NCBI GenBank assembly: GCA_019509785.1
Contig: JAEKLQ010000048.1
Location: 1 to 57,218, forward strand
Length of the DNA stretch: 57,218 bases
Direction: 5' to 3'
From: Fibrobacterota bacterium
GTDB taxonomy: Bacteria > Fibrobacterota > Fibrobacteria > UBA11236
Under the pieces are notes generated by a model that made no database searches, was not told the origin of the DNA, and saw nothing but the letters and a program-made list of their open reading frames with translations. Of this stretch, positions 8,869-19,623 are shown piece after piece. The position numbers and the translations under genes are program-made. Each line of letters begins with the position of its first letter. Within the stretch, counting starts at the first letter, position 1.

Positions 8869-9342
8869 TCACTCGAGTTCCAGCGTATAACCCTCCAACC
8901 CCAAGCTCTCGGGAATCCCGTCCAGGAAGGGCGTCAGCCTCGCCGCCTCGTAGCGCCCGAAGCCGGAGGATTTCCCATGAAGCCGCAAATGATGCAGCCA
9001 ATGCTGGATGACGTAATGCCCGCCCCCGTGCACGGTCCATTCCGGCGATAGGATGCGGCAGCCCGATGCGGATGCGCCTTCGACCCGGCCGCGGCCTTCG
9101 ACCTGGAGATACTGGCGCACGATGTCGGCATGATAGGGGGTGAAGGCCACCGGCGATAGCACAAGATGGATTTCTTCCCGGCGGCGAAGGATCACGAACT
9201 TGCCCGACTCCTCATCGCCCCCGCCAGCCGCGGCGGTCGTTGCATCGGCCGGATCCGGGGCGGAGGGGAATTCGCGGTAGATGCGGACGAAAAAGCGGGT
9301 CGCCGGGTTTCCGGACGGGCCGCCGGGCTTTTCGCCGCTCAT
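8869..9342 (-). CDS. Possible Janus/Ocnus-type phosphohistidine phosphatase
   Basis: 157 residues. I do not recognise a standard bacterial family, but the order of motifs resembles the eukaryotic PHPT1/Janus/Ocnus fold. An N-terminal strand GKFVILRR comes first, then PYHADIVRQY (PHPT1 has EYHADI, with its catalytic histidine). After it come GCRILSPEW and HGGGHYVIQHW, where PHPT1 has GGGRI and a YG-x-x-x-H strand. The histidine in YHADI is conserved here. If correct, it would remove phosphate from phosphohistidine. The first 40 residues are a low-complexity extension. Its start overlaps the hldE stop by four bases (ATGA), so it is co-expressed with heptose synthesis. The family call is inference from motifs only. 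Confidence 0.45.
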   Translation of the reverse strand: MSGEKPGGPSGNPATRFFVRIYREFPSAPDPADATTAAAGGGDEESGKFVILRRREEIHLVLSPVAFTPYHADIVRQYLQVEGRGRVEGASASGCRILSPEWTVHGGGHYVIQHWLHHLRLHGKSSGFGRYEAARLTPFLDGIPESLGLEGYTLELE

Positions 9343-10781
9343 GCCGAAGCGCGGATGCGCGCGAGCAGATCGGATGTGGAGAGTCCCGGGATTTTCCCTA
9401 CGATGTGGATGCGTCCCCCGTGGGCCTTCACCGACGGCGCTTCGATGCAGTCAGGTCCGTATTCGGACCCGTTCACGTGCACGTGCGGTTTGATCTCGGC
9501 CAGGAAGGGCATGGGCTCGCTCTCATCGAAGATATGCACGAAGTCCACGGCCCGCAAGGCGAGGAGCATACGGGCCCGTTCCGCCTCGGGAACGATGGGC
9601 CGGTTTCCGCCCTTGTAGGCCTTCACCGAAACGTCGCTATTGAGCCCGACGATGAGTACGTCGCCTTGGGCCTTGGCCTCCTCCAGGATATGCAAGTGGC
9701 CGGCATGCAACACGTCGAATGATCCGTTGATGGTTACGACGCGCTTGCCTTCCGCTTTCAGGCGTTGGGACAACTCCGAGAGTTTCCCCCGCGCGACCAA
9801 GTGGGTGTTCCCCCGTTCGCCCTCCAGCAATTCTTCGCGCGTCACCGTGGCCGTGCCGAACTTGCCCACCACCACGCCGGCCGCCTTGTTGGCGATGCGC
9901 ACCGCATCCTCGAGTCCCGCGCCTGCCGCGCGCGCCAGCGCGAAGGTGGCCACCACGGTATCGCCCGCGCCGCTCACGTCGAACACCTCGCGCGCCTGGG
10001 TCGGCAAGTTGAAATGCGAACCCGTCTCCCGATCGAAAAAGGTGATGCCGCGCGCGCCCAAGGTCAGGATCACGTGCGCGCCCAAGCGCTGCCGCAGCGC
10101 CAGGCCGTTCTCCACGATAAGCCCGTCGGTGGGATCGCATTCGGCCTGGCCCAAGAGCCCTTGCGACTCTTTCCAATTCGGCGTGATGTAATCGCAACCC
10201 ACGTAGTAGTCCGCGTGCTGCGGACGCGGATCGATAAGCACTTCCTTGCCGGCGGCATGCGCTTCGCGCAGGATGGCTTGCGTCGTTTCCCGGGTCAGGA
10301 ATCCTTTGGCGTAATCGGACAACACCACCATACCCGCCCCTGGCAGGTGTCTGCGGAAGGCGGTGAGAATGGCCGCCGAAGCCACCGGCCCGGCGCTCGG
10401 GGTCTCTTCGTAATCGAGTCGCAAGAGTTGTTGGCCTTGTCCCACCAAACGCGTCTTGCGCATGGTGGGCCTTCCGTCCTGTACCCGCTCGTAGGCGATG
10501 CCCAAGGTTTCCGCCAGGATCTCGAATTGCCGGCCATGCCAGTCGTCCCCGGAAATGCCGATCAGTACGGCTTTGGCCCCGAGGGAAGCGACATTGGCGG
10601 CGGTGTTGGCGGCGCCGCCCAGAACGCGGCGGGTGCGGGCCTCGTCCACCTTGAGTACGGGCACCGGTGCCTCGGGGGAAAGGCGGGAGCAATCGCCGCT
10701 CACGAACTCGTCCAGAAACACGTCGCCGAGGACCAAAACGCTCCGGGACGGAAAGCGGGACAATAATTCGGCGGTTTCCAT
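9339..10781 (-). CDS. hldE: Bifunctional heptose 7-phosphate kinase / heptose 1-phosphate adenylyltransferase
   Basis: 480 residues. The N-terminal PfkB/ribokinase domain (to about 320) has GGAANTAANVASLG and the C-terminal kinase motif DVSGAGDTVVATFA. The second half (from about 345) is a nucleotidyltransferase with NGSFDVLHAGHLHIL (HxGH motif). It makes ADP-heptose for the lipopolysaccharide inner core, evidence for a diderm envelope. The ATG at 10781 is taken as start; an upstream in-frame TTG at 10820 lacks a ribosome site and adds a non-conserved leader. It is co-transcribed with the downstream 157-residue gene. Confidence 0.94.
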   Translation of the reverse strand: METAELLSRFPSRSVLVLGDVFLDEFVSGDCSRLSPEAPVPVLKVDEARTRRVLGGAANTAANVASLGAKAVLIGISGDDWHGRQFEILAETLGIAYERVQDGRPTMRKTRLVGQGQQLLRLDYEETPSAGPVASAAILTAFRRHLPGAGMVVLSDYAKGFLTRETTQAILREAHAAGKEVLIDPRPQHADYYVGCDYITPNWKESQGLLGQAECDPTDGLIVENGLALRQRLGAHVILTLGARGITFFDRETGSHFNLPTQAREVFDVSGAGDTVVATFALARAAGAGLEDAVRIANKAAGVVVGKFGTATVTREELLEGERGNTHLVARGKLSELSQRLKAEGKRVVTINGSFDVLHAGHLHILEEAKAQGDVLIVGLNSDVSVKAYKGGNRPIVPEAERARMLLALRAVDFVHIFDESEPMPFLAEIKPHVHVNGSEYGPDCIEAPSVKAHGGRIHIVGKIPGLSTSDLLARIRASA

Positions 10782-10876
10782 GGTGTAACCCGGCTCCAGG
10801 AATAACGAACGTAACGGCAATCCGGCTTAATTGTAGAATGCGCGGCCACCCTGAGGACACCCCCTTCACATAACTG

Positions 10877-10905
10877 TTGTTACAGAAGTCGTTATAACGT
10901 ATATT
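10877..10905 (+). promoter_or_regulatory. Promoter giving a leaderless pirin mRNA
   Basis: TTGTTA at 10877-10882 and TATATT at 10900-10905 are exactly 17 bases apart. The pirin ATG begins at 10912, seven bases after the -10 box, so transcription would start at or next to the start codon. No ribosome site is present. A GTTATAAC palindrome (10891-10898) lies in the spacer and could be an operator. Confidence 0.55.
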
Positions 10906-10911
10906 AAGATT

Positions 10912-11778
10912 ATGAAAAGCAAATCTGTCGAATCCGTAATCGCGCCGCCTCCGGCCCATATGGTGGGGGACGGCTTCAAGGTGCATAACTTTTTCCCCGG
11001 CCGATTGGGGATGACCCGCATGAGTCCTTTCTTCCTGATGGACTACGGCCCCAAGACCCGTATTCCCCCGAGCGAAACCCCGCGCGGGGTCGGCGCGCAT
11101 CCGCATCGCGGCTTCGAGACGGTGACCCTCGCGTTCCACGGCCGCGTGGCCCATCATGACAGCGCGGGCAACAGCGGCATCATCGGCGAAGGCGATGTGC
11201 AATGGATGACGGCGGGCTCCGGCATCTTGCATAAGGAATACCATGAGAAGGAATTCGCCCGCTCCGGCGGATTCATGCAGATGGTGCAATTGTGGGTGAA
11301 CCTGCCCGCGCGCGATAAGATGACGGCTCCCCGTTACCAGGAGATCAAGCAGGCCGACATGGGCGCGTATGATTTGCCGGATGGGCAGGGCAGGGTTGAA
11401 GTGGTGGCGGGCGAGTACCGCGGTGCCAAGGGTCCCGCCAAGACGCACACCCCGGTGCAACTGTACAAGGCGCGCTTGGCGACCGGCGCTGCTTGGGATT
11501 TGGAATTTCCGTCGAACCACAATACGGGCTTGCTGGTGATCGAAGGCGCGGTGGAAGCGAATGGCCGCTCGGTGCCGGCCAATCATTTCGCCCTCTTCGG
11601 GAACGATGGGGAAGGCGTCACGGTGAAGGCGACGGCGGATAGCCGGCTGCTGGTCCTGAGCGGCGCGCCCATCGACGAGCCGATCGCCGCCTATGGACCC
11701 TTCGTGATGAACACGCAAGAAGAGATCTACCAGGCGGTGGAGGATTTCCAGTCAGGGAAATTCGGTCGCTTGGAGTGA
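10912..11778 (+). CDS. Pirin-family bicupin protein
   Basis: 288 residues with two cupin domains. The metal site is visible in the N-terminal cupin: H63 and H65 in AHPHRGFETVT, then H107 and E109 in ILHKEYHEKEF, matching the human pirin ligands in spacing. The motif MTAGSGILH is typical. Bacterial pirins bind Fe(II); some have quercetinase activity and others modulate partner enzymes, so the substrate here is unknown. It is divergent from hldE, has its own promoter and seems to be translated from a leaderless transcript. Confidence 0.9.
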   Translation: MKSKSVESVIAPPPAHMVGDGFKVHNFFPGRLGMTRMSPFFLMDYGPKTRIPPSETPRGVGAHPHRGFETVTLAFHGRVAHHDSAGNSGIIGEGDVQWMTAGSGILHKEYHEKEFARSGGFMQMVQLWVNLPARDKMTAPRYQEIKQADMGAYDLPDGQGRVEVVAGEYRGAKGPAKTHTPVQLYKARLATGAAWDLEFPSNHNTGLLVIEGAVEANGRSVPANHFALFGNDGEGVTVKATADSRLLVLSGAPIDEPIAAYGPFVMNTQEEIYQAVEDFQSGKFGRLE

Positions 11779-11828
11779 ATCCGATCGCCGCGAGGCTTCG
11801 CCGGGGATAAATACTTATCCTTTCCGGA

Positions 11829-12626
11829 ATGCGGCCTTCGGAGATCCTGCCCGCGGCGTTTCTTGCCGCCCTGGCCACCGCAGCCTTCGGCCGTTCCTAT
11901 ACGACGGTCTTCCCCGCTAGCGAAGCCCCCATCTCCGAAAGCGGCGCGTGGCTCAATGGGGCCAAGGACGGCCTCGATTGGGGGGACATCTCGACAACCT
12001 TGGGCAAGACCCATCCGCATCCCGGGCCCGCGCGTTATGCCGATGCCACCGCTCTATTGGCGGGAACCTGGGGTTCGGATCAATCCGCCGAAGGCACGGT
12101 CTGGACGGGCGACCCACATAACTACCCCGAGGTTGAGTTGCGCTTGCGATCGACCTTGTCCCCCCATGCCTGCAACGGTTATGAGATCACGTTCTCTATC
12201 GCGCCTAACGCCTACCTGATCATCGTTCGGTGGAACGGTCCGCTGGGCGACTTCACCTACCTCGCCAATATCAACGGTTCGCAATACCAGGTGAAAGCGG
12301 GCGACGTGGTCAAGGCCACCATGGTGGGCCACGTTATCACCGCTTATAAGAACGGGGTAATGATGGGCCAGGCCATTGACTCGGTATACGCGACGGGGCG
12401 TCCGGGCATGGGATTCAACGAGCAGGAGAACGGCGATTACGGCTATACCAGATTCACCGCTACGGATGAAGCGGTTTCGATTCTTAGGCCGTCTCCTAGG
12501 CGGCTCTCCCTCTTCGGACTCGGCTCCCCGGGAACCGCCGCTATCCCCTGGCGGGATGCCTTAGGCCGACCCTCGCATGGGCCCGATCTCATTCTGTTCC
12601 CCGCCGCTTCCGCCGTCTCCCGATAA
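11829..12626 (+). CDS. Secreted protein of unknown function, possible jelly-roll fold
   Basis: 265 residues. An N-terminal signal peptide (about 1-21, hydrophobic AAFLAALATAAFG) precedes a region rich in beta strands and aromatic residues. Segments such as YEITFSIAP, LIIVRWNGP and VVKATMVGHVITAYKNG resemble concanavalin-like domains that bind or cleave polysaccharides. No catalytic residues can be assigned. The C-terminal 40 residues are Pro/Arg-rich and unconserved in appearance. It stands alone about 50 bases after pirin, and a role in the envelope or extracellular carbohydrate binding is only a suggestion. Confidence 0.55.
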   Translation: MRPSEILPAAFLAALATAAFGRSYTTVFPASEAPISESGAWLNGAKDGLDWGDISTTLGKTHPHPGPARYADATALLAGTWGSDQSAEGTVWTGDPHNYPEVELRLRSTLSPHACNGYEITFSIAPNAYLIIVRWNGPLGDFTYLANINGSQYQVKAGDVVKATMVGHVITAYKNGVMMGQAIDSVYATGRPGMGFNEQENGDYGYTRFTATDEAVSILRPSPRRLSLFGLGSPGTAAIPWRDALGRPSHGPDLILFPAASAVSR

Positions 12627-12660
12627 TCCTATAGCGAGGCGACCTGACTGGCTTCGGACA

Positions 12661-12705
12661 CTCCCCGCTCCTGAGTTTGCCTGCGGCAAACTCAACGCTC
12701 GTCGC
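12661..12705. repeat. Dispersed palindromic repeat, copy B (inverted)
   Basis: The reverse-complement copy of the element at 7413-7456. The stem is GAGTTTGCC (12673-12681), the loop TGC, and the other arm GGCAAACTC (12685-12693). The flanks CTCCCCGCTC and CGCTCGTCGC match copy A in inverse order. Confidence 0.7.
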
Positions 12706-12735
12706 TTTTCAAAGGGAACTCCCTTCTCAGGGATC

Positions 12736-12775
12736 AAAAAAAAGAGGCCCCGGGAGAAAGGGGCCTCTTTTGACC
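12736..12775 (-). terminator. Rho-independent terminator of the sigma factor gene
   Basis: The stem AAAAGAGGCCCC / GGGGCCTCTTTT with a short GGGAGAAA loop ends, on the minus strand, in a run of eight T (12743-12736). It lies about 55 bases after the sigma factor stop. With four T on the plus side it could also work weakly for the plus-strand gene. Confidence 0.85.
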
Positions 12776-12829
12776 GTTCCGCGGAGGGCGAACTCCGCAT
12801 CACGGCTTTTGGATTAACGGGTTCGCTGC

Positions 12830-13687
12830 TTATCCGGCTACGGCAAGCTCCTGGGCGTCTTCCATGCTGCGCAGGTTGGCCAGGCCCTTTTCCTTGATCT
12901 GGCGCACGCGCTCCTTGGACAGCCCGATGATCTCGCCGATCTCCTCGAGGTTGAGGGCCTCGTGGTAGTTGATGCCGAAGTACATCGACAACACGGTACG
13001 TTCCTGATCGTTCAGCTTATGCAGCATGCGGGAGACGAACTGCTGCCGCGACGACACGGTGGTCCGCACGTCCGGGGCCTCGGTATGGGTGTCCTCGATG
13101 ACGTCCATGATGGTCGAGCCTTCTTCGCCGTTGATCTGCTCGTCCAGCGAAGCGTGGCGCAGTCCCATCTCCATGATCTTCTCGATCTGGCGGCCGCTGT
13201 AGCCCATCTTGCCGCCCAAGGCGTCGGTGTCGATCTGGGTGCCACCCCCGACCACTTGGCGCATGGGGACGTTGTACTTGCTGAACCGGCGCAGGATCAG
13301 TTCCTTTTCGGCCGAGATGCGGACCATACGGGCCCGTTCCGCGATGGCGCGGGTGATGGCCTGGCGGATCCACCAGACGGCGTAGGAGATGAACTTCAGC
13401 TTGCGGTTCACGTCGAAGCGCTTGGCCGCCTCGATGAGGCCGATATTGCCTTCATTGATGAGCTCGGGCAGGGAAAAGCCCTGGTTCTTGTACATGAAGG
13501 CCACGTTGATGACGAATTTCAGGTTGGCGCAAACCAGCTTATGGATCGCGCGCTGATCCCCCGCCTGGATTTTCTTCAGGACTTCGATCTCCTCGTCCTT
13601 CTTCAGGAGTGGGTACTTGGAGATGTCCTTGATATATTGGTAGTAGAGCGAAGCTCCCTCCCAAGATTCCACCGATTGGTGAGTCAT
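12830..13687 (-). CDS. Sigma-70 family RNA polymerase sigma factor (group 2-like)
   Basis: 285 residues from the ATG at 13687, which has AAGGAA seven bases upstream; the frame extends further but without support. Region 1.2 starts near YYQYIKDISKYPLL. Region 2 has NLKFVINVAFMYKNQG and the -10 recognition segment FDVNRKLKFISYAVWWIRQAI. Region 3 follows, and region 4 ends with the helix-turn-helix NLEEIGEIIGLSKERVRQIK. It lacks region 1.1 and the large non-conserved domain of housekeeping RpoD, so it resembles RpoS-like or short principal sigma factors. It may be a stress or growth-phase sigma, but its regulon cannot be read here. Confidence 0.9.
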   Translation of the reverse strand: MTHQSVESWEGASLYYQYIKDISKYPLLKKDEEIEVLKKIQAGDQRAIHKLVCANLKFVINVAFMYKNQGFSLPELINEGNIGLIEAAKRFDVNRKLKFISYAVWWIRQAITRAIAERARMVRISAEKELILRRFSKYNVPMRQVVGGGTQIDTDALGGKMGYSGRQIEKIMEMGLRHASLDEQINGEEGSTIMDVIEDTHTEAPDVRTTVSSRQQFVSRMLHKLNDQERTVLSMYFGINYHEALNLEEIGEIIGLSKERVRQIKEKGLANLRSMEDAQELAVAG

Positions 13688-13990
13688 GGCATATTCCTTA
13701 GTTGAGTTTGCTGTTTCAATAATACCCCCGACCCGGAAGCGTTTTGTCACGGTTGTGTCATACACGGGTATTTGTTTGAACAGCCAATTTCCTGCGAAAT
13801 CCTCTTAATATCGGCAGTTTCTAGGTGGAAATCGCGCGAATGCGACGGCTTCGGCGACACCGTCCGATTCCGCTCCAGGCACCCGGGCAAATTCCTACTT
13901 TTCCCTGCCTCGCCGGGCCTTTGGCCCGGCTATGGAAGGTAACCCGTTGCAAACCAGGGCCCTTCCCCGCTTTTTTACCGGGAGTCGCAC
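13688..13990. other. Divergent intergenic region, sigma factor / tex
   Basis: No gene is seen in these 303 bases. They hold the ribosome site of the sigma gene (AAGGAA) and the GGGAG before the tex GTG. A short TATTAT lies near 13720 on the minus strand, but no convincingly spaced -35 box was found. An inverted AAGGCCCGGCGAGGC-type stretch around 13910-13932 could form a hairpin. Confidence 0.4.
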
Positions 13991-16372
<2,382 letters not shown>

Positions 16373-16734
16373 GGCGGCCGGCGCGGTCGCTAGGCGGCCT
16401 CCCAGGCCGTTGCAGCCGGGCTAATCCCTACGATCGGGCCAGCCAGCCCAATCGTGGGGGCCGGCCGGCGGCCGGCGCCTTGGTTTCGCTTTTTTAGGGA
16501 TTTTACCCGTCAGCCGGTACAACGGCGGAATTTACAGGAACCAAGTTTCCTAGTCTCGCGCTTCGGGAAATCGGCAGGGCATTCCTATAAACGGCCATAG
16601 GATGGCCGGGAAAATGGAATGTTTGGTACAATAGGGCCGTCGGATCGCCGGAGAAACCGGCCATCGTAAAGGCTTTGGGGGAACGGGTGGAGTACGGAAA
16701 CCTTAAGGTCCAGGCAGGGCATCCGGCAAGTCCG
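16373..16734. other. Intergenic region tex / dehydrogenase
   Basis: The first 130 bases are GC-rich and dominated by hairpins (the tex terminator at 16430-16495); the rest is less structured. An outer AATCCCTA / TAGGGATT pair (16423-16430 and 16494-16501) brackets both hairpins. No gene or clear promoter was recognised. The upstream in-frame extension of the dehydrogenase frame (16675-16734) lies here. Confidence 0.4.
16430..16495 (+). terminator. Double-hairpin terminator after tex
   Basis: The first stem is ACGATCGGGC / GCCCAATCGT (16430-16455, one mismatch). The second is GCCGGCC-GGC-GGCCGGC (16460-16476). A T6 run follows at 16490-16495, thirteen bases after the second stem, so the spacing is long for a textbook terminator. 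Confidence 0.5.
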
Positions 16735-19476
16735 ATGTCCACGGGGTGGCTCAGGTTGGCTTGGTTCCTGACCCTGACCCTTTGGGCGCTCGGAATGGCC
16801 CGGCCTCAAGCCGCACTTCCTACCAACATCACCTTTACCAAGATCATGGGCACCGATTCCGCCGCAGGTCGTTTTACCCGGATCACATGGATGGGGGAAA
16901 TGCCCGGCCAGGCGGGAACCTTCCTGGTGGTCGAACGCGGATCTTTCGCATCCTGGGACGTGGATAGCGCGCATGTGTGGAAGGTCGCGAAGGATAATCA
17001 GGGGCATTGGACCCGCAGCATCTTCCTTACCCTCGGCGGGATATGGCAGGAGACCCAAGAGGCCGGGGTGCTATCCTTGGCTTTCCATCCCGACTTCGCA
17101 TCGAACCGGCTCTATTACCTCTTCTACACGCCCCTAATTTCGGGCGCAAGGTATTCGGTGATCCAAGAGCGCAAAGCCGCCGCCGATTTTTCCCAGGACG
17201 GAGGCGATGCGCCGCGGACCCTGCTGCAAGTGGCGCGAGGTTCCTCCAACAATTACGGCCAGCATAACGGCGGATGCCTGGCCTTCGGCCCGGACGGCTA
17301 TCTCTATGCCGGCTTCGGCGATAATCTGCAACAGACCCCGGCCCAGGATTCCACATCCTTCCTGGGCAAGATCATCCGGATAGACGTCAACTCTTCCGAT
17401 CCCGGTCTCGCTTACCACATCCCGGCCGATAACCCTTTCTATGCGGGGACCAAGGCCGGGCTGCGCAAGGAGATTTGGGCCCTGGGCTTCCGGAATCCTT
17501 GGCGCTTCTCTTTCGACGGTTCCGATCTCTGGGTCGGCGAAGTGGGCGAGAATACCTATGAGGAGATCGATCGCGTTGCGAAGGGCGGCAATTACGGCTG
17601 GCCGTGCCAGGAAGGCAATTCCGGTTCCGCGTCCGGTTGCCCCAACGCCCTGCCGCCGTATTACCAGATCGTCCACGACGGAGGCATTTCGATGTCCGAT
17701 ATCATCGGCGGGATGATCTTCCGCGGCAACGCGGCTTCGCCCGTATACGGGCAATACATCTACGCCGATCACGTGTCCGGAAGCGTTTTCGCGATGACGA
17801 TGGACGGTTCCGGACCTACCGGAACCGTTAAGCTGGGCACGGCGCCCCGGCGCATTTCCCACCTGACCGCCGACTCGAAGGGCCGTCTATACGCGGTGGG
17901 TTACGGCAACTCGTCGGACGATGAGAGCGAAATCTACTTGCTCGACAATCCGGCCCTGCTGCCCGATACCGTCAGCGTTCCCTTGGCGTTCACCACCTCG
18001 TCTCTACCGGCGGGCCGGGCCAACAGCGACTACTCGGCCACCTTGCAGGCGAGCGGAGGCACCCCGCCTTATACGTTTACGGTAACGGCGGGGGCGCTTC
18101 CCGCGGGCCTCGCCGTCTCGGGGACCCGCATCTCGGGGAAGCCTTCCGCCGCCGCCGCATCCGTCGACCTGGAACTCACGGTTTCCGACGCGGCCGGGCA
18201 TAGCGTCGCGAAAACCTTGAACCTGGCCATCGCCGCCAATCGGGCCCCGCATCTCAGCTCGGCGACGAGCGCGACGATCAACGCGGGAACGGAACTGGTA
18301 TACACGGCCGCCGCGTCCGACTCGGACGGGAACACCGTAACCTACGCGTTTCGGTCCTTGCCCGCGTGGATGGCTGCGTCGGGCGCGACCGCGCGGGGCA
18401 CGCCGCATGCCGCCGACGGGAACGCCGCCTTCTGGGTCGTCGCGAGCGACGGGGCCCTGGCCGATTCGCAACAGGTCTCTATCAAGGTGAATCACCGGCC
18501 CCCGCATCTCACTTCCCCCGCCAGCGTGATGGCCACCGAGGGATCGGAATTTCTCTATGTCGCCGCAGCCGTCGACTCCGACGGGAACGCGCTGACCTTC
18601 ACCTTCCGATCCCCACCCGCGTGGATTACGGCGACAGGCGCCTCGGCGCGTGGCACCCCGGGCGCATCCGACGGGAATACGACCTTCCGGGTGGTCGTGA
18701 GCGACGGGATACAGGCCGATTCCCTACTCGTCTCCATCACCGTCAACCACACCAACCACGCGCCCCTGGTCGATTCCTCTTTTACGAATAATACGTCCCT
18801 CGCCGAAGGGGACAGCGCCTCGCTCCGGATCGTCGCCCACGATCCCGACGGCGATAGCCTCGCTTACGCATGGATCCTCGATGGGGGTACGCCCGCGGCG
18901 GGCACGGCGCGCTTTAATTACAAGCCCGGCTACCTGGCCGCGGGAGTTCATCACTTGGTCGCGCGGGTGACCGATCCCGGCGGCGCTTCGGCCACGCAAT
19001 CCTTCGATTTCACGGTCACCAACGTAGCGCTTCCTCCCGCGTGCCTGCACGCGCCGGGCGCGGTTGCGACAGGGGAGCCTTTCCTTTGGGGTTGGGAAGG
19101 ACAGCGGGATCCGGATTTGGATACGGCCTCCTTGCGCTTCCGGGTCGCCGCCTATCGCGATTCGGCGCTGACGCAATCGGCCCTGGCCCGCGATAGCCTT
19201 TCCTCCGATCGCCTGAACGATGGGGACCGCGCGGCGCTGGCTAAGGGAATCGATCTCTTCGTGCGCGTAGCGGCCTTCGATCTTAAGGGGCATACGAGCG
19301 GTTTCGGCCCCGTGCGGAAGTACGTATTCGCGGTGCCCGTGGCGGTCGTTCCGGATCGGGAGCGGGCCCGCAAGGTGCGGGCCTTCGGCCTGGCTACGCG
19401 GCCGGGACGGGTGGATAAGGATGCGGAGAAATGGGCGGAGCAGTGGTTCGATGCGCGAGGGCGGCCGGCGCGCTGA
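16735..19476 (+). CDS. Secreted PQQ-type sugar dehydrogenase with Ig/cadherin-like repeats
   Basis: 913 residues from the ATG at 16735, where a typical signal peptide begins; the open frame extends to a TTG at 16675 and the start is unsure. Residues about 30-425 are a six-bladed glucose/sorbosone dehydrogenase-like propeller, with GGCLAFGPDGYLYAGFGD, LGFRNPWRFSFD, WVGEVGENTYEEID and GGNYGWPC. After it come a putative Ig module (TPPYTFTVTAGALPAGL), two nearly identical 84-85 residue cadherin-like repeats and a PKD-like module. Related soluble quinoproteins oxidise sugars extracellularly using PQQ. The repeats probably bind carbohydrate or anchor the enzyme. The substrate is unknown. Confidence 0.8.
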   Translation: MSTGWLRLAWFLTLTLWALGMARPQAALPTNITFTKIMGTDSAAGRFTRITWMGEMPGQAGTFLVVERGSFASWDVDSAHVWKVAKDNQGHWTRSIFLTLGGIWQETQEAGVLSLAFHPDFASNRLYYLFYTPLISGARYSVIQERKAAADFSQDGGDAPRTLLQVARGSSNNYGQHNGGCLAFGPDGYLYAGFGDNLQQTPAQDSTSFLGKIIRIDVNSSDPGLAYHIPADNPFYAGTKAGLRKEIWALGFRNPWRFSFDGSDLWVGEVGENTYEEIDRVAKGGNYGWPCQEGNSGSASGCPNALPPYYQIVHDGGISMSDIIGGMIFRGNAASPVYGQYIYADHVSGSVFAMTMDGSGPTGTVKLGTAPRRISHLTADSKGRLYAVGYGNSSDDESEIYLLDNPALLPDTVSVPLAFTTSSLPAGRANSDYSATLQASGGTPPYTFTVTAGALPAGLAVSGTRISGKPSAAAASVDLELTVSDAAGHSVAKTLNLAIAANRAPHLSSATSATINAGTELVYTAAASDSDGNTVTYAFRSLPAWMAASGATARGTPHAADGNAAFWVVASDGALADSQQVSIKVNHRPPHLTSPASVMATEGSEFLYVAAAVDSDGNALTFTFRSPPAWITATGASARGTPGASDGNTTFRVVVSDGIQADSLLVSITVNHTNHAPLVDSSFTNNTSLAEGDSASLRIVAHDPDGDSLAYAWILDGGTPAAGTARFNYKPGYLAAGVHHLVARVTDPGGASATQSFDFTVTNVALPPACLHAPGAVATGEPFLWGWEGQRDPDLDTASLRFRVAAYRDSALTQSALARDSLSSDRLNDGDRAALAKGIDLFVRVAAFDLKGHTSGFGPVRKYVFAVPVAVVPDRERARKVRAFGLATRPGRVDKDAEKWAEQWFDARGRPAR
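18238..18744 (+). repeat. Tandem domain duplication inside the dehydrogenase
   Basis: Two adjacent units (18238-18489 and 18490-18744) encode closely similar domains. Both contain the order PHL, SDSDGN or VDSDGN, AW, GA, ARGTP, DGN, F, VV, SDG, ADS and VSI-VN. The high similarity points to recent in-frame duplication. Confidence 0.8.
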
Positions 19477-19546
19477 ATTCCCGCCGGCCTCCGGCATCGA
19501 ATAATTATTACTTTTCCTTCCCTGGCCAGGCCGAAGCGGAATTCGG

Positions 19547-19623
19547 GGCGGGTTAGCTCAGTTGGTTAGAGCAGAGGAATCATAATCCTTTTGTCCGGGG
19601 TTCAAATCCCTGACCCGCTACCA
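19547..19623 (+). tRNA. tRNA with CAT anticodon (probably elongator Met)
   Basis: A complete 77-base cloverleaf with encoded CCA. The acceptor arms are GGCGGGT and ACCCGCT with a G-U first pair. The D stem is GCTC/GAGC. The anticodon stem is GAGGA/TCCTT with loop ATCATAA. The T arm is CGGGG-TTCAAAT-CCCTG. The anticodon CAT could mean elongator Met, initiator Met or Ile2 (lysidine-modified). The anticodon stem lacks the three G-C pairs of initiators. The overall sequence resembles elongator Met more than Ile2, but these two cannot be separated with certainty by eye. Confidence 0.93.

Noticed and set aside
9637-11718. A 693-residue minus-strand frame covering hldE and pirin
   Set aside because: It is out of frame with hldE and antisense to pirin, both of which carry full family motifs.
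19547-19623. tRNA as an integration site for a mobile element
   Set aside because: No integrase, no direct repeat of the tRNA 3' end and no composition change were seen on either side.
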